64,000 bases of DNA from an uncultured Oscillospiraceae bacterium (GCA_934646115.1 CAKUEM010000005.1:7375-71374); one strand, 5' to 3'; shown: positions 55,162-63,966, counted from the first letter of the stretch. Program-made: numbers and translations. The notes: generated from the sequence alone by a model not told the origin.

Positions 55162-55665
55162 ATGAAGGTCATCAATGAAAAAGGAAAGCTTTTTGGCATT
55201 ATCAATCCGGTCGATCTCCTGATCGTACTGGCCATTCTTGCTGTCGTTGCGGCAGCATGCGTGAAGTTTTTAAAAGAGCCGGTTCAGGCGGTCACATCGA
55301 CCAAGCAGGATATGTATGTCACGCTGCGCATCCGCGGGGCAATGCCCTCGCTTGCAGACGCGGTGTTGCAGATCCAGCCGGGCGAGAAGCTCGTTGCCGG
55401 AAACGATTATATCGCCGGCGCAGAGATCATCTCCGTTGCGGCAGAGCCGTATATCTACTCGGTTGCAACCGCTGACGGCGCAACGGTCAGCTCGACCGAC
55501 CCGACAAAGCAGGACGTGCTTGTTGTGATCAAAAGCAGCGCAACGCCGGACAGCCCGGTTTTAAAAATCGGCAACCAGGAAATTCGCGCCGGGCGCGGCT
55601 TTACATTTAAAACGAATTTAGTGGAAGTCAACGCGACCATAGAATCGGTGAGATTTGATGGATAG
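55162..55665 (+). CDS. DUF4330 family membrane-anchored protein
   Basis: 167 residues. 'MKVINEKGKLFGIINPVDLLIVLAILAVVAAACVKF' is the typical start: a short cytoplasmic piece and one membrane helix (about 17-36). An extracytoplasmic beta-rich domain follows. DUF4330 proteins have no established function and often sit next to polysaccharide genes, as here: it overlaps the O-antigen-ligase-like gene by 8 bases. GGAGGG precedes the start. Confidence 0.85.
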   Translation: MKVINEKGKLFGIINPVDLLIVLAILAVVAAACVKFLKEPVQAVTSTKQDMYVTLRIRGAMPSLADAVLQIQPGEKLVAGNDYIAGAEIISVAAEPYIYSVATADGATVSSTDPTKQDVLVVIKSSATPDSPVLKIGNQEIRAGRGFTFKTNLVEVNATIESVRFDG

Positions 55666-57241
55666 CGTTCTCATGCAGTGCATGATCGCGCGGATCGCGA
55701 TCTTTTTCCGCGGCGTCTTTCCGAACAGCGTCTTCGCCCGGATGTGCCGCGCGATCAAAGAAAGCTATCTGCGCTCAGCAACCTGCCGCGCGCTCTGCGC
55801 GTTTCTTTCCATCCCGTCTGCCGTCGTGTATTCGCGCCTGTACCGGATGGCAAACCGCATTAATCTTGCGCTGTTTCACTTTGGCGAAAAAATCTCCGGC
55901 ACGGTGGATCAAAGCCGGATCTTTCGCGCGTGCCGCGCGTTTCGCAGCAGCAATTTCGTGTCGCACAGCGCTATTTTAAGCTGGATCCGCCGCGTGGGCA
56001 TGCGCGGACTTCTCATCATCGCGTTCGGCATGTATCTGCCGCTCGATTATCTGATCCGCGACGTGCTGCAGCTTGAATCGATCGGCACGATCTGGGACGA
56101 GGCATTTATGCTGTTTTGCGCGCTGTATATCGTCTGGCGGCTCGTGATCACGCGGCGCGAGCAGGTCAAACCGCGCATCACTCCGGTGGACGCGCCGCTT
56201 CTGCTCTTTTTTGGCATCGGGCTTCTCGTGATGGCGATGGTCAGCCCGGATATACGCATCGCGATCGCGGGCTACCGCGCCGTGTTCCAGTTTATGCTCT
56301 GGTTCTTTATCCTCACGCGGCTGATCGAGAATAATCGCGACCTGCGCATTTTTTATTATAGTATGTGCACGATGGCGGTCGCGGTCGGTCTTCATGGAAT
56401 TTATCAGTATATCGTCGGCGCACCCATGCCCTCGCAGTGGGTCGCCGCGGCGGAAACCAGCATGCGCACGCGCGTCTATTCGATCACCGGCAGCCCGAAT
56501 ATCATGGGCGCCCTGATGGTCATGACTGCGCCGATGCTTGCCGCCCTTGCCTATTACGTCAAGCCGATCTGGGCGAAATGCCTGATGTGGGCTTGCACCG
56601 GGGTGCTTTGCCTCGCTGTGCTCGCCACCTTCTCGCGCGGGGCGTGGTTTGGACTTGCGGTCGCGGTTCTGCTGTTCTGCCTGATCGTGGACGTCAAGCT
56701 GCTCGTTGTTGCGGCGGTTGGCGTTGTCGGTCTTCTGCTCTTTGTTCCGGCGATCTCAAACCGCATCACGTTTTTGTTCACGTCTGATTTCGCGCAGGCG
56801 AACAATAACGGCGGGCGCGGAGAACGCTGGGCGTTCGGCTTCCACCTGCTTTCCACCAGTCCGGTCTGGGGCTTCGGGCTGGGGCGCTTTGGCGGCGCGA
56901 TCGCGATGCAAAACCAGGTGATCGAAAACTTAAAGTATTTTTATATGGATAATTACTATATGAAAACGCTGGTCGAAATGGGCTATGTGGGGCTGGGTGG
57001 CTATCTGTTCTTGCTGCTTTCCAACCTGCTCGCCTCGATCCGCGGTCTGTTTAAAACGCGGCATGACCGGATGCGGCTGCTCTCCGCAGGGATGTTCTGC
57101 GGCATGGCCGGCGTGTTAACACATTCGTTTTTTGAAAATATTTTCGAGGTCCCCTATATGAACGCCTATTTTTGGGGCATGGCCGCCGCAATCATGTATA
57201 TCAGCTACCTGCGGCGCAGATCCTGCGAAAAAGACGCGTAA
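55658..57241 (+). CDS. O-antigen ligase/polymerase-like membrane protein
   Basis: 527 residues. The N-terminal ~120 residues are basic, with little hydrophobicity, followed by about ten to twelve membrane helices. The Wzy_C/O-antigen ligase signature lies at about 330-470: 'FSRGAWFGLAVAVLLF' and 'RGERWAFGFHLLSTSPVWGFGLGRFGG' with the large extracellular loop. Such proteins polymerise or ligate envelope polysaccharide. It overlaps the DUF4330 gene and ends before a strong terminator. Confidence 0.88.
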   Translation: MDSVLMQCMIARIAIFFRGVFPNSVFARMCRAIKESYLRSATCRALCAFLSIPSAVVYSRLYRMANRINLALFHFGEKISGTVDQSRIFRACRAFRSSNFVSHSAILSWIRRVGMRGLLIIAFGMYLPLDYLIRDVLQLESIGTIWDEAFMLFCALYIVWRLVITRREQVKPRITPVDAPLLLFFGIGLLVMAMVSPDIRIAIAGYRAVFQFMLWFFILTRLIENNRDLRIFYYSMCTMAVAVGLHGIYQYIVGAPMPSQWVAAAETSMRTRVYSITGSPNIMGALMVMTAPMLAALAYYVKPIWAKCLMWACTGVLCLAVLATFSRGAWFGLAVAVLLFCLIVDVKLLVVAAVGVVGLLLFVPAISNRITFLFTSDFAQANNNGGRGERWAFGFHLLSTSPVWGFGLGRFGGAIAMQNQVIENLKYFYMDNYYMKTLVEMGYVGLGGYLFLLLSNLLASIRGLFKTRHDRMRLLSAGMFCGMAGVLTHSFFENIFEVPYMNAYFWGMAAAIMYISYLRRRSCEKDA

Positions 57242-57246
57242 TTTTT

Positions 57247-57277
57247 AAGAACCCGCTCACTTTGGCAGCGGGTTCTT
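57247..57277 (+). terminator. Terminator of the DUF4330/O-antigen-ligase-like pair
   Basis: AAGAACCCGCT (57247-57257) pairs with AGCGGGTTCTT (57267-57277) followed by a T run. Confidence 0.88.
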
Positions 57278-57299
57278 TTTTCTGGGAAAATTTCACATT

Positions 57300-57328
57300 T
57301 TGACATTTTTCTTATACAATGCTATAAT
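57300..57328 (+). promoter_or_regulatory. Perfect-consensus promoter of the E2-like gene
   Basis: TTGACA (57300-57305), 17-base spacer, TATAAT (57323-57328): both hexamers are perfect. Confidence 0.85.
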
Positions 57329-57367
57329 TTGTGTAATATTATGTGTACAAAAAATGGGGAGTGAGAT

Positions 57368-58225
57368 ATGTTTTCAAAGCGCTCTGACGGACGGTTGGTG
57401 CATCATATCGATCCGTTTCAAAAAATAATTCCTTATATCATGCGCACACGCACAGATTCAATGAATATGTTTGAAGATATGATCGCCTGCGCAGCGTTTG
57501 ATGAATATATCTGCGCCAAAGAGGCGGAGGGAATCACCTTTACTTATCTGCATATTATGATTGCGGCGGTCGTGCGCCTTCTCGCAAAAAAGCCGCAGCT
57601 CAATCGTTTTGTCATGCGCGGGCGAATTTACGCCCGCGATAAAATCTGGATTAGCTTCGTGGTACACCAATCGCTGCGCAGTGACAGCGCGGGCACGACG
57701 ATCAAGCTCTGTTTTGACGGTACGGAATCGATTTTCGATATAAAAGAGCGCGTGGATGACGCGATCCGTCGCGAAACCACAGAGAAAACCGAGTCGAACG
57801 CGACCGATAAGCTGGCAAACCTTGTGATGAGCATCCCCGGTCCACTCATTCGATTCACAGTGAATACCCTGCTGTTTTTAGACCGGCATAATGCGCTTCC
57901 GAAATCCGTGATCGCGGCAAGCCCGTTCCACACCTCGCTGTTTTTAACCAACTTAAAATCGCTGGGGATCAATCATATTTTCCACCATGTGTATGAATTT
58001 GGCACGACCGGGCTGTTCCTCGCGATCGGAAAAGAGAAGAAAGTTCCGGTCATAGAAGACAATCAGGTGGTCGTTCGCAAATGCCTGCGGTTCGGCTTAG
58101 TCGCGGACGAGCGATTTTGCGACGGACTGTATTTCGCCCGCGCGCTCAAGCACCTTAAGCAGTATCTTTCAAATCCAACGCTTCTCGAGACCAGACTGGA
58201 TAAAAAAGAAGAAGATGTATCTTAA
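57368..58225 (+). CDS. E2-like (2-oxoacid dehydrogenase acyltransferase fold) protein lacking the catalytic His
   Basis: 285 residues, catalytic-domain-only member of the E2/CAT fold with no lipoyl or peripheral-subunit-binding domain. 'FTYLHIMIAAVVRLLAKKPQLNRF' and 'VRKCLRFGLVADERFCDGLYFARALKHLKQYL' match the fold. At the active site (DHR..DG) it reads 'ADERFCDG', so the His base is replaced by Glu, which argues against normal acyl transfer. Strong promoter and own terminator; no dehydrogenase genes nearby. Possibly a regulatory or binding protein. Confidence 0.75.
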   Translation: MFSKRSDGRLVHHIDPFQKIIPYIMRTRTDSMNMFEDMIACAAFDEYICAKEAEGITFTYLHIMIAAVVRLLAKKPQLNRFVMRGRIYARDKIWISFVVHQSLRSDSAGTTIKLCFDGTESIFDIKERVDDAIRRETTEKTESNATDKLANLVMSIPGPLIRFTVNTLLFLDRHNALPKSVIAASPFHTSLFLTNLKSLGINHIFHHVYEFGTTGLFLAIGKEKKVPVIEDNQVVVRKCLRFGLVADERFCDGLYFARALKHLKQYLSNPTLLETRLDKKEEDVS

Positions 58226-58227
58226 AA

Positions 58228-58262
58228 GACAGGTGAAGGGAAATCCCTTCACCTGCCTTTTG
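58228..58262 (+). terminator. Terminator of the E2-like gene
   Basis: CAGGTGAAGGGA (58230-58241) pairs with TCCCTTCACCTG (58244-58255), then CCTTTT. Confidence 0.85.
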
Positions 58263-58267
58263 CAAAT

Positions 58268-58304
58268 GATCCGGGCACTCTGCGCGATGCAGAGCGCCCG
58301 GATC
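58268..58304. terminator. Very stable hairpin next to the small peptide gene
   Basis: GATCCGGGC (58268-58276) pairs with GCCCGGATC (58296-58304) and CTCTGC with GCAGAG inside, giving about 15 pairs. No long T run; it may end or stabilise the transcript of the small gene at 58368-58475. Confidence 0.5.
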
Positions 58305-58367
58305 GTCGTTTCCGCGCCGCGCGGAGGCATAGGTACGTTTTTTAGACTTTCTTTTGCGACATGGCGG

Positions 58368-58475
58368 CTAGCAGCACTCGTTGCCGCAGAAGCCCCAGAT
58401 AATGATGATCGCAATCAGGATAACGATCCAAGTGCAGCTGTTTCCGCCGAAAATATTGTTGTCTTTACATAACAT
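58368..58475 (-). CDS. 35-residue membrane peptide (YjcZ-like)
   Basis: 35 residues, too short for most gene callers: it starts 'MLCKDNNIFGGNSCTW', has one strongly hydrophobic helix 'IVILIAIIIIW', and ends 'GFCGNECC'. A perfect AGGAGG lies 8 bases before the ATG at 58475. Small Gly/Cys-flanked single-helix peptides of the YjcZ/YtjA-like type occur in Firmicutes and some are found in spores; membership is a guess from size and pattern. Four Cys in 35 residues is notable. Confidence 0.7.
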   Translation of the reverse strand: MLCKDNNIFGGNSCTWIVILIAIIIIWGFCGNECC

Positions 58476-58542
58476 AGGGTGAAAACCTCCTAAAAAGTAA
58501 TCTCACCCTATAGTATGCCGGCGCCACAGCTTGGTGACGAAA

Positions 58543-59919
58543 TCAAACCCGATGGCTCATCCACTTTCCGCCGCGGAATCGCGCCCAGGTCAGCACGCAG
58601 CGCGCGATTTGATCGATAAGAAATCCGATCCACGCGCCGATCAGCCCCAGTCCGAGCGGATAACAGAACAACCAGCCCATACCCGGACGAACCAACGCAA
58701 CGCTGACGAGCGACACAAACGCGGTATACTTCGTATCGCCCGAGCCGCGCAGACAGCCGGAGAAAATGACCTGCGGAATCTGGAAAAACACGATCACCGC
58801 CATCAGCCGCATCAGAACCACGCCATAGGTCAGCACCTGCGCATCGTCTGTAAACAGCGCGAACATAAAGCGCCCAAGCAGTGTGAACAGCACCGCCATA
58901 ATGAGCGAGAAGATCACGCCGATCCGCTGACAAACGCGCGCATAGATCCGCGCAAGATCCGGCCTTCGCTCGCCCAGGCTGCGCCCGACCAGCGCGACCG
59001 ACGCGGTCGATAATCCATCTCCCAGCGAGAACGACAGGCTCATGATATTCATGCCAATCTGGTGCGTGGCGAATTCGATCGTGCCAAGCTTTGCGATAAT
59101 AATTGCATACATTAAAAACCCGATACGCAGAAATACCTGCTCCGCCAGCGTGCTTGAGCCGATATTAAACAGCGACCACAGCGTTGCGCGGTCAAACGAC
59201 ATGTGGTGAAACCCGCGCAGCGACAAAAACGTGTCCTTCTTGCACACCGAGGCGATGCTCATGCCGCACGCAACGATTGAGCCGAGCACGGTCGCGATCG
59301 CGGCGCCCATCACGCCGAGCCGCGGAAACCCGAAATTCCCGCCGATCAACAGGTAATTAAACACCACATTGACCGCGTTTGACACCATATTTGTGCGCAT
59401 GGCGATGCGCGTGTTGCCCGCGCCGCGCTGCGCCGCGTTGATCGTCATGGAAATGACGTTAAACAGCATTCCGCCCATGATGATGCGGAAATAAAGCGCC
59501 GCGTCTGCATGCGTATCATCCTGCGCGCCCGCGAGCCGCATGATCGGCTCTGCAAAAATCACGCTGACCGCCGAGATGATCACGGCGAGCAGGATCACGA
59601 TCACGAGCGACTGCACCAGCACGCGCCGCGCGCTCTCCGCATCCTTTTCGCCGCGCCGATGCGCGACGATTGCGCTGATCGCAACGCATAATGACATAAA
59701 AATCGCAAGCCCGATAAATTTTGGCTGCGTGGTCAAGCCGACCGCCGCGATAGCGACCGGACCGAGGATCCCGACCATCATCGTGTCGATCATACCGACC
59801 AGGCAGATCAAAAATGACTCTACGATCGAGGGCCATGCGATCTGAATCGTTTGCTTTAAGATGCTTGCTTCACTTGGCAGCTCGCCCTTGATCTCCACAT
59901 GACGCGTGAGCTGTTTCAT
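58543..59919 (-). CDS. MATE family efflux protein
   Basis: 458 residues, twelve membrane helices in two homologous halves. Typical stretches: 'IAWPSIVESFLICLVGMIDTMMVG' (about 28-51), 'AAQRGAGNTRIAMRTNMVSNAVNVVFNYLLI' and 'SGCLRGSGDTKYTAFVSLVSV'. MATE proteins export drugs or metabolites using Na+ or H+ gradients; the substrate is unknown. The GGAGGG site is about 16 bases from the ATG, farther than ideal. Confidence 0.92.
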   Translation of the reverse strand: MKQLTRHVEIKGELPSEASILKQTIQIAWPSIVESFLICLVGMIDTMMVGILGPVAIAAVGLTTQPKFIGLAIFMSLCVAISAIVAHRRGEKDAESARRVLVQSLVIVILLAVIISAVSVIFAEPIMRLAGAQDDTHADAALYFRIIMGGMLFNVISMTINAAQRGAGNTRIAMRTNMVSNAVNVVFNYLLIGGNFGFPRLGVMGAAIATVLGSIVACGMSIASVCKKDTFLSLRGFHHMSFDRATLWSLFNIGSSTLAEQVFLRIGFLMYAIIIAKLGTIEFATHQIGMNIMSLSFSLGDGLSTASVALVGRSLGERRPDLARIYARVCQRIGVIFSLIMAVLFTLLGRFMFALFTDDAQVLTYGVVLMRLMAVIVFFQIPQVIFSGCLRGSGDTKYTAFVSLVSVALVRPGMGWLFCYPLGLGLIGAWIGFLIDQIARCVLTWARFRGGKWMSHRV

Positions 59920-60348
59920 GCCAAAAAAGATCAGAGCCCTCCTCCTTTTCTCATTGAGCTCGACCGCACAGAAAGCGCATAACGCCGCGCTTTCTGTGCA
60001 GATTTATTTTTTATTATATCACATATCGCACGGAATTTCTATCCACACACATCGCGTCGCCCCTGTTTTTTTTGCGCAAAAGCACGAGGTCAGGCGTGCA
60101 TTTTCGCCTGACCTCGATTACTGATAATTAGGAAGAATCCGCGCGGGTGACCCCGCATTCCAGCGCATTTCCAAATGACTGACCCGCGTAATAGCATGTA
60201 AGCACGGTACTTTGCCGCCGCCGGGCGCCAGCTTGGCGCTGCTGTTACAAAGAAAAGAAAAAGATGCGGTATCCTTATTTACAAGAATAGCATACCACAT
60301 CTTTTTGTTATTGTCGTTAAAGAAGCATTACATAATTGTATCAAATAA
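59920..60348. other. Intergenic stretch with several hairpins, no convincing gene
   Basis: Holds a minus-strand TATAAT near 60015 (probable MATE promoter), a 12-bp stem (60085-60096 with 60105-60116), smaller stems GCGGGT/ACCCGC-like and GCGCCA/TGGCGC between 60135 and 60240, and the terminator at 60258-60306. A 60-codon minus-strand frame (60118-60300) has no ribosome binding site and starts inside that terminator, so I do not call it a gene. Confidence 0.5.
60258..60306 (-). terminator. Terminator of the icd-rex-SLH operon
   Basis: AAAAAGATG.GGTAT (60258-60272) pairs with ATACC.CATCTTTTT (60292-60306); on the minus strand a T run follows. It lies 43 bases beyond the SLH gene stop. Confidence 0.8.
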
Positions 60349-61494
60349 TTACAAATCCGGGCGCGTAACCCCTTGCACCGCAGCGTCTGCGGCCTTTTTG
60401 TCCACCGCGCCGGACGCGATGAGCGTCTCAAGAAGCGTCTGCTCCCCGCCGTTTCGCTTTGCAAACAGCGTGGTGTAAGACAAAAGCACCATCTGGTCGC
60501 GATGAAATCCAGCTTTTTCAACTGCCGTGCGCGTCGTCTGCGACAAATTCCCCTTTGAGACCGCAAATTCCATCGCATGGTCCCAACGAAAATCGCCCTT
60601 CGTATCGTCATAGCCGAGCGCGCGCAGCAAAAATGTCATATACTGGTTCGCGCTGACCGGGTTTTTGCCGCCGAACTGCGTGGCCGAAACGCCGCGCGTA
60701 TAGCCGCGCGCCGCAGCGTATGCGACATACGGTCTTGCCCATGCGTCCACATCCTGAAACGGAAGCGCGCCGGTATACGCCTTCGCCGCATCCTCCTCGC
60801 CGAGCAGGCGCAGCAGCATCACAAGCGCCTCGGTGCGCGTTGCGCTGCGCGAAAGCTCATAGCCGATATTGCTGCCGCGGAACAGATCCATCGTTTTCAG
60901 CGCGTCCGCAAGGTCAAAATACTGCGCCCGATAGCGCACGGAAACCACGCGATACGCCCCATCTACCAGCACCTCCGCCGTGTTGGACGTCACGCGGATG
61001 CCCGCGCCGTTCCCGCTCGGCAGCAGGTAGCGCGTATTCTGCGCCGCCGCGCTGCCCGCACCGGAAAGCTCGCCGCGCGTGATGTTCACGAGCGGGTGAT
61101 TGATGACCGTGCCGCTACCCCGGCGGAGCAAAAGCGTTGTTCCCGCCGCGCCGGAGATCACATCGTCTTTTTTCAATGTGACCGCGCGCGCGCCGTTGGT
61201 TTGGTTCAGATACAGCCCCTGCATTTGCAGCCGCTCAAGCACGCGGCGCGCAACGGAATCGATCGCGCCGTTTTTGGAAATGGCGCTCACCGCCGCCTGC
61301 CCGCGCGCCGTCACCGCATCCGGGCTTTCGATCATCTGCGCGACCCGCGCCGTCACCGCATCCGCAAGCTCGGGCTGAACGGTTTTATTTAAATATGAAA
61401 GCGAGACCACCTGCTCCTGCGCGCCTGCGGCGGAAAGCCCCGCCCCAAGCAGCAGCGCAAACGCAAGCGTCCATGCGATCCATCGTGTGTTCAT
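60349..61494 (-). CDS. Secreted SLH-domain protein
   Basis: 381 residues. Signal peptide (about 1-26, 'WTLAFALLLGAGLSAAGAQE'). The middle part (about 30-190) is beta-rich without a known match. The C-terminal part (about 200-350) contains SLH-type units: 'LSRSATRTEALVMLLRLLGEEDAAKAYTGALPFQDVDAWARPYVAYAAARGYTRG', then 'FGGKNPVSANQYMTFLLRALGY'. SLH domains bind pyruvylated wall polysaccharide, matching the CsaB fusion at 52669. It starts 3 bases after the rex stop without a clear ribosome binding site, so translation is probably coupled to rex. Confidence 0.87.
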   Translation of the reverse strand: MNTRWIAWTLAFALLLGAGLSAAGAQEQVVSLSYLNKTVQPELADAVTARVAQMIESPDAVTARGQAAVSAISKNGAIDSVARRVLERLQMQGLYLNQTNGARAVTLKKDDVISGAAGTTLLLRRGSGTVINHPLVNITRGELSGAGSAAAQNTRYLLPSGNGAGIRVTSNTAEVLVDGAYRVVSVRYRAQYFDLADALKTMDLFRGSNIGYELSRSATRTEALVMLLRLLGEEDAAKAYTGALPFQDVDAWARPYVAYAAARGYTRGVSATQFGGKNPVSANQYMTFLLRALGYDDTKGDFRWDHAMEFAVSKGNLSQTTRTAVEKAGFHRDQMVLLSYTTLFAKRNGGEQTLLETLIASGAVDKKAADAAVQGVTRPDL

Positions 61495-61497
61495 AGG

Positions 61498-62124
61498 CTA
61501 ATCCGTGATCTGATAGCAAAGCGTCATCAGGCTATCAGAAAAATGAACGTCTTCGATCATCACGTCATGATGCTTCATTTTAAGATCCACATTGGTGAAA
61601 TTCCAGATCCCGCGGATACCCATACGCGCAAGCCGCTCCGCCATGGCGGGGGCAGGATTTTTCGGCAGCGTCAGCACCGCGACCTCAACCGGCGTTTTCG
61701 CATGATATTCTTCCAGCTCGTCGATATGATGCACGGTGATCCCGTTGATATTCGTGCCGACGATGGCAACATCCGCGTCAAACGCCGCGCTGAGCGTGAA
61801 GCCGCATTTATAGAAATCAAAATTATGAATGAGGGCGCGCCCGATATTTCCGACGCCGATGATCACCGCGCGGTGCTTGCGATTCACGCCGATGATCGAC
61901 GCGATCTCGTTCATCAGGGTCTCGATATTATAGCCATAGCCCTGCTGTCCGAACCCGCCGAAGCAGTTAAAATCCTGCCGGATCTGCGAGGCGGTCAGCC
62001 CCATACGGTCCGCCAGCGCGCGGGACGATATTTTGGTAATGCCATCCTGATGCAGCTCATCGAGATACCGATAATACTTCGGCATCCGGCGGATCACTGC
62101 CTTTGAGACCTGTTCCCTCTGCAT
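61498..62124 (-). CDS. rex: Redox-sensing transcriptional repressor Rex
   Basis: 208 residues, standard size. Winged-helix DNA-binding domain (about 1-78, 'KISSRALADRMGLTASQIRQDFNCFGGFGQQGYGYNI') and Rossmann NAD(H) domain (about 80-205, 'AVIIGVGNIGRALIHNF'), with the final swapped helix 'IEDVHFSDSLMTLCYQI'. Rex binds TTGTGA-type palindromes when NAD+ is high and releases them with NADH. A matching operator lies before hydC. It sits between the dehydrogenase and SLH genes in one operon. Confidence 0.97.
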   Translation of the reverse strand: MQREQVSKAVIRRMPKYYRYLDELHQDGITKISSRALADRMGLTASQIRQDFNCFGGFGQQGYGYNIETLMNEIASIIGVNRKHRAVIIGVGNIGRALIHNFDFYKCGFTLSAAFDADVAIVGTNINGITVHHIDELEEYHAKTPVEVAVLTLPKNPAPAMAERLARMGIRGIWNFTNVDLKMKHHDVMIEDVHFSDSLMTLCYQITD

Positions 62125-62148
62125 AACTCGTTCCTCTCTCGCGTTATT

Positions 62149-63297
62149 TTACTGGATTTTACTCATCACATAATCTGCAAATTCCGCGCAGGTCGCGCCG
62201 GTATCGCGCCCGGTGATCACGACCTTCTTTTCCTCATACATGCAGATATCCAGCGCGCGTTCCAGCTTCTTTGCAAGCTCAACCTCACCGATATGCTCCA
62301 GCAGCATAACCGATGCGCGCAGCATGCTGCACGGGTCTGCATACTTGTCGCGCCCTTCCGCCACCATGCGCGGTGCGGACCCATGGATCGCCTCAAACAT
62401 CGCGTAGCGCTTACCGATATTCGCGCTGCCCGCCGTGCCGACGCCGCCCTGGAACTCCGCCGCCTCGTCGGTCAGAATGTCGCCATACAGGTTCGGAAGC
62501 ACCAGAACCTGGAAGTCACGGCGGCGCTTTTCGTCCACAAGCTTCGCGGTCATGATATCGATATACCAGTCGTCAAACGCGATGTTCGGGTATTTCTCCG
62601 CCACTTTTTTGCAGATATTTAAAAACTTTCCGTCGGTCGTTTTAATGACGTTCGCCTTGGTCACCGCGGTCACGCGGGTGCGCCCCATGCGGTTTGCATA
62701 ATCAAAGGCAAGCTCCGCAATGCGCTCACTGCCCTGCGTGGTCGCAACGGTAAAGTCGATCGCGAGGTCATCGGTCACATTCACACCGAGGCTTCCGACC
62801 GCATAGCCGCCCTCGGTATTCTCGCGGAAAAACATCCAGTCGATCCCCTGGCTCGGCACCTTGACCGGGCGCATATTCGCAAACAGATCCAGCTCTTTCC
62901 GCATCGCAACATTCGCGCTTTCGATATTCGGCCACGGATCGCCGGCGCGCGGCGTCGTGGTCGGACCCTTGAGCAGCACGTGGCACTGCTTGATCTCCGC
63001 CAGCACATCGTCCGGGATCGCCTTGCCTGCTGCGGCGCGGTTTTCGATCGTCAGCCCGTCGATCACGCGGAACTCCACCTTGCCCGCGCGCACCTTGTCC
63101 GCCAGCAATGTCTCAAGCACACGATGCGCCTCATGCGTGATCGCCGGACCGATGCCATCGCCGCCGCAAACGCCGATAATCAGCTTTGGCAACGTATTAT
63201 AATCGATAAAATCAGTTTGCGCCTTCATCGCCTCGATGCGCGCAAGCTGCATCTCGATAATTTTTTCAAACGACTTCATTGTGTTTTCATTCGCCAT
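62149..63297 (-). CDS. NAD-type isocitrate/isopropylmalate dehydrogenase family protein
   Basis: About 382 residues, beta-decarboxylating dehydrogenase family. 'LIIGVCGGDGIGPAITHEAHRVLE' at the N-terminus, substrate motif 'REDFGG'-region replaced by 'FFRENTEGGYAVGS' (Arg/Glu/Asn contacts), 'VTAVTKANVIKTTDGKF' with the catalytic Lys, and the C-terminal 'DILTDEAAEFQGGVGTAGSANIG...AIHGSAPRM' with the metal Asp and the NAD loop. The ENTEGGYAVGS form fits NAD-dependent isocitrate dehydrogenases of anaerobes. The ATG at 63297 follows GGTGG; an ATG 15 bases upstream is possible. First gene of the operon with rex. Confidence 0.88.
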   Translation of the reverse strand: MANENTMKSFEKIIEMQLARIEAMKAQTDFIDYNTLPKLIIGVCGGDGIGPAITHEAHRVLETLLADKVRAGKVEFRVIDGLTIENRAAAGKAIPDDVLAEIKQCHVLLKGPTTTPRAGDPWPNIESANVAMRKELDLFANMRPVKVPSQGIDWMFFRENTEGGYAVGSLGVNVTDDLAIDFTVATTQGSERIAELAFDYANRMGRTRVTAVTKANVIKTTDGKFLNICKKVAEKYPNIAFDDWYIDIMTAKLVDEKRRRDFQVLVLPNLYGDILTDEAAEFQGGVGTAGSANIGKRYAMFEAIHGSAPRMVAEGRDKYADPCSMLRASVMLLEHIGEVELAKKLERALDICMYEEKKVVITGRDTGATCAEFADYVMSKIQ

Positions 63298-63396
63298 GTT
63301 ATTTTCCACCATTTCTCCGGCGGCATATTTCCCCGCGCACGCACCGCCGGCTTGCGCCTCACGCAGGTCTTTGCTCTCAAATTCTTTAATATTATT

Positions 63397-63425
63397 ATTT
63401 TAATATTTTTGCAGCCGATTGTCAA
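63397..63425 (-). promoter_or_regulatory. Predicted promoter of the icd-rex-SLH operon
   Basis: On the minus strand TTGACA (63420-63425), 17-base spacer, TAAAAT (63397-63402), about 95 bases before the dehydrogenase start. The surrounding stretch 63380-63410 is very AT-rich. Confidence 0.7.
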
Positions 63426-63551
63426 TCAATCCCGGCAAAGAATCGTGGAAACTTACCTATTCTGCGTGATATTGGATGCACGATTACAATCCGTATATCA
63501 TTCTTTATGTTTTATGCACTTCTGCATATTTTATGCAGGCTCTGCAATGGC

Positions 63552-63588
63552 AAAACCGGGGATAAAATCTGTGTTTTTTCCCGGTTTT
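63552..63588. terminator. Hairpin terminator in the gene-free right end
   Basis: AAAACCGGG (63552-63560) pairs with CCCGGTTTT (63580-63588), with T/A ends. No gene on either strand directly upstream within the window, so it may end an incoming transcript or a small RNA. Confidence 0.55.
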
Positions 63589-63674
63589 TACACATCTGGC
63601 TCATGTTGCTCCTTTCCGCCCACGCGCTGAAAAAAGTTTACGTAATTTCTGTTTTTTTAAAGTTCTACAGATAG

Positions 63675-63794
63675 TTATCCACATTATCCACAGAGTTGTC
63701 CACATGCACATACCCATTGCGGCACAATGCTTGCGCGGATTACTTTCACTTTTTTCCAAGTCTGCAAACGCGGAATACACCCCAGTTATCCACC
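63675..63794 (+). other. Cluster of DnaA-box-like nonamers
   Basis: TTATCCACA at 63675-63683 and again at 63684-63692 (tandem), TTGTCCACA at 63696-63704, and TTATCCACC at 63786-63794, all in the same orientation. The first two are perfect DnaA boxes. The 703-base stretch 63298-64000 has no gene, as expected for an origin or a dnaA promoter region. An AT-rich run lies about 260 bases to the left (63380-63410). Confidence 0.6.
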
Positions 63795-63966
63795 GCGTTA
63801 TTCGTTTACATAATTCAGATATTTCGACAATTTGAGCTACTGCATAAACTGCATGCGAGAGCGCGCATCTGTGTGCTCGTCCGCAGCGCGGCATTTTCTC
63901 TTTCAAAGCGCCGCAGAAACCCGGCGCGGCGGCGCGAAATGCGCGAACGCGCCCGCGCGCGCAGGC

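Noticed and set aside
60118..60300. 60-codon minus-strand frame
   Set aside because: No ribosome binding site; it begins inside the terminator of the preceding operon. Treated as structured non-coding sequence.
63601..63906. 101-codon minus-strand frame over the DnaA boxes
   Set aside because: No ribosome binding site, no motif, mixed composition; it covers the repeated nonamers.
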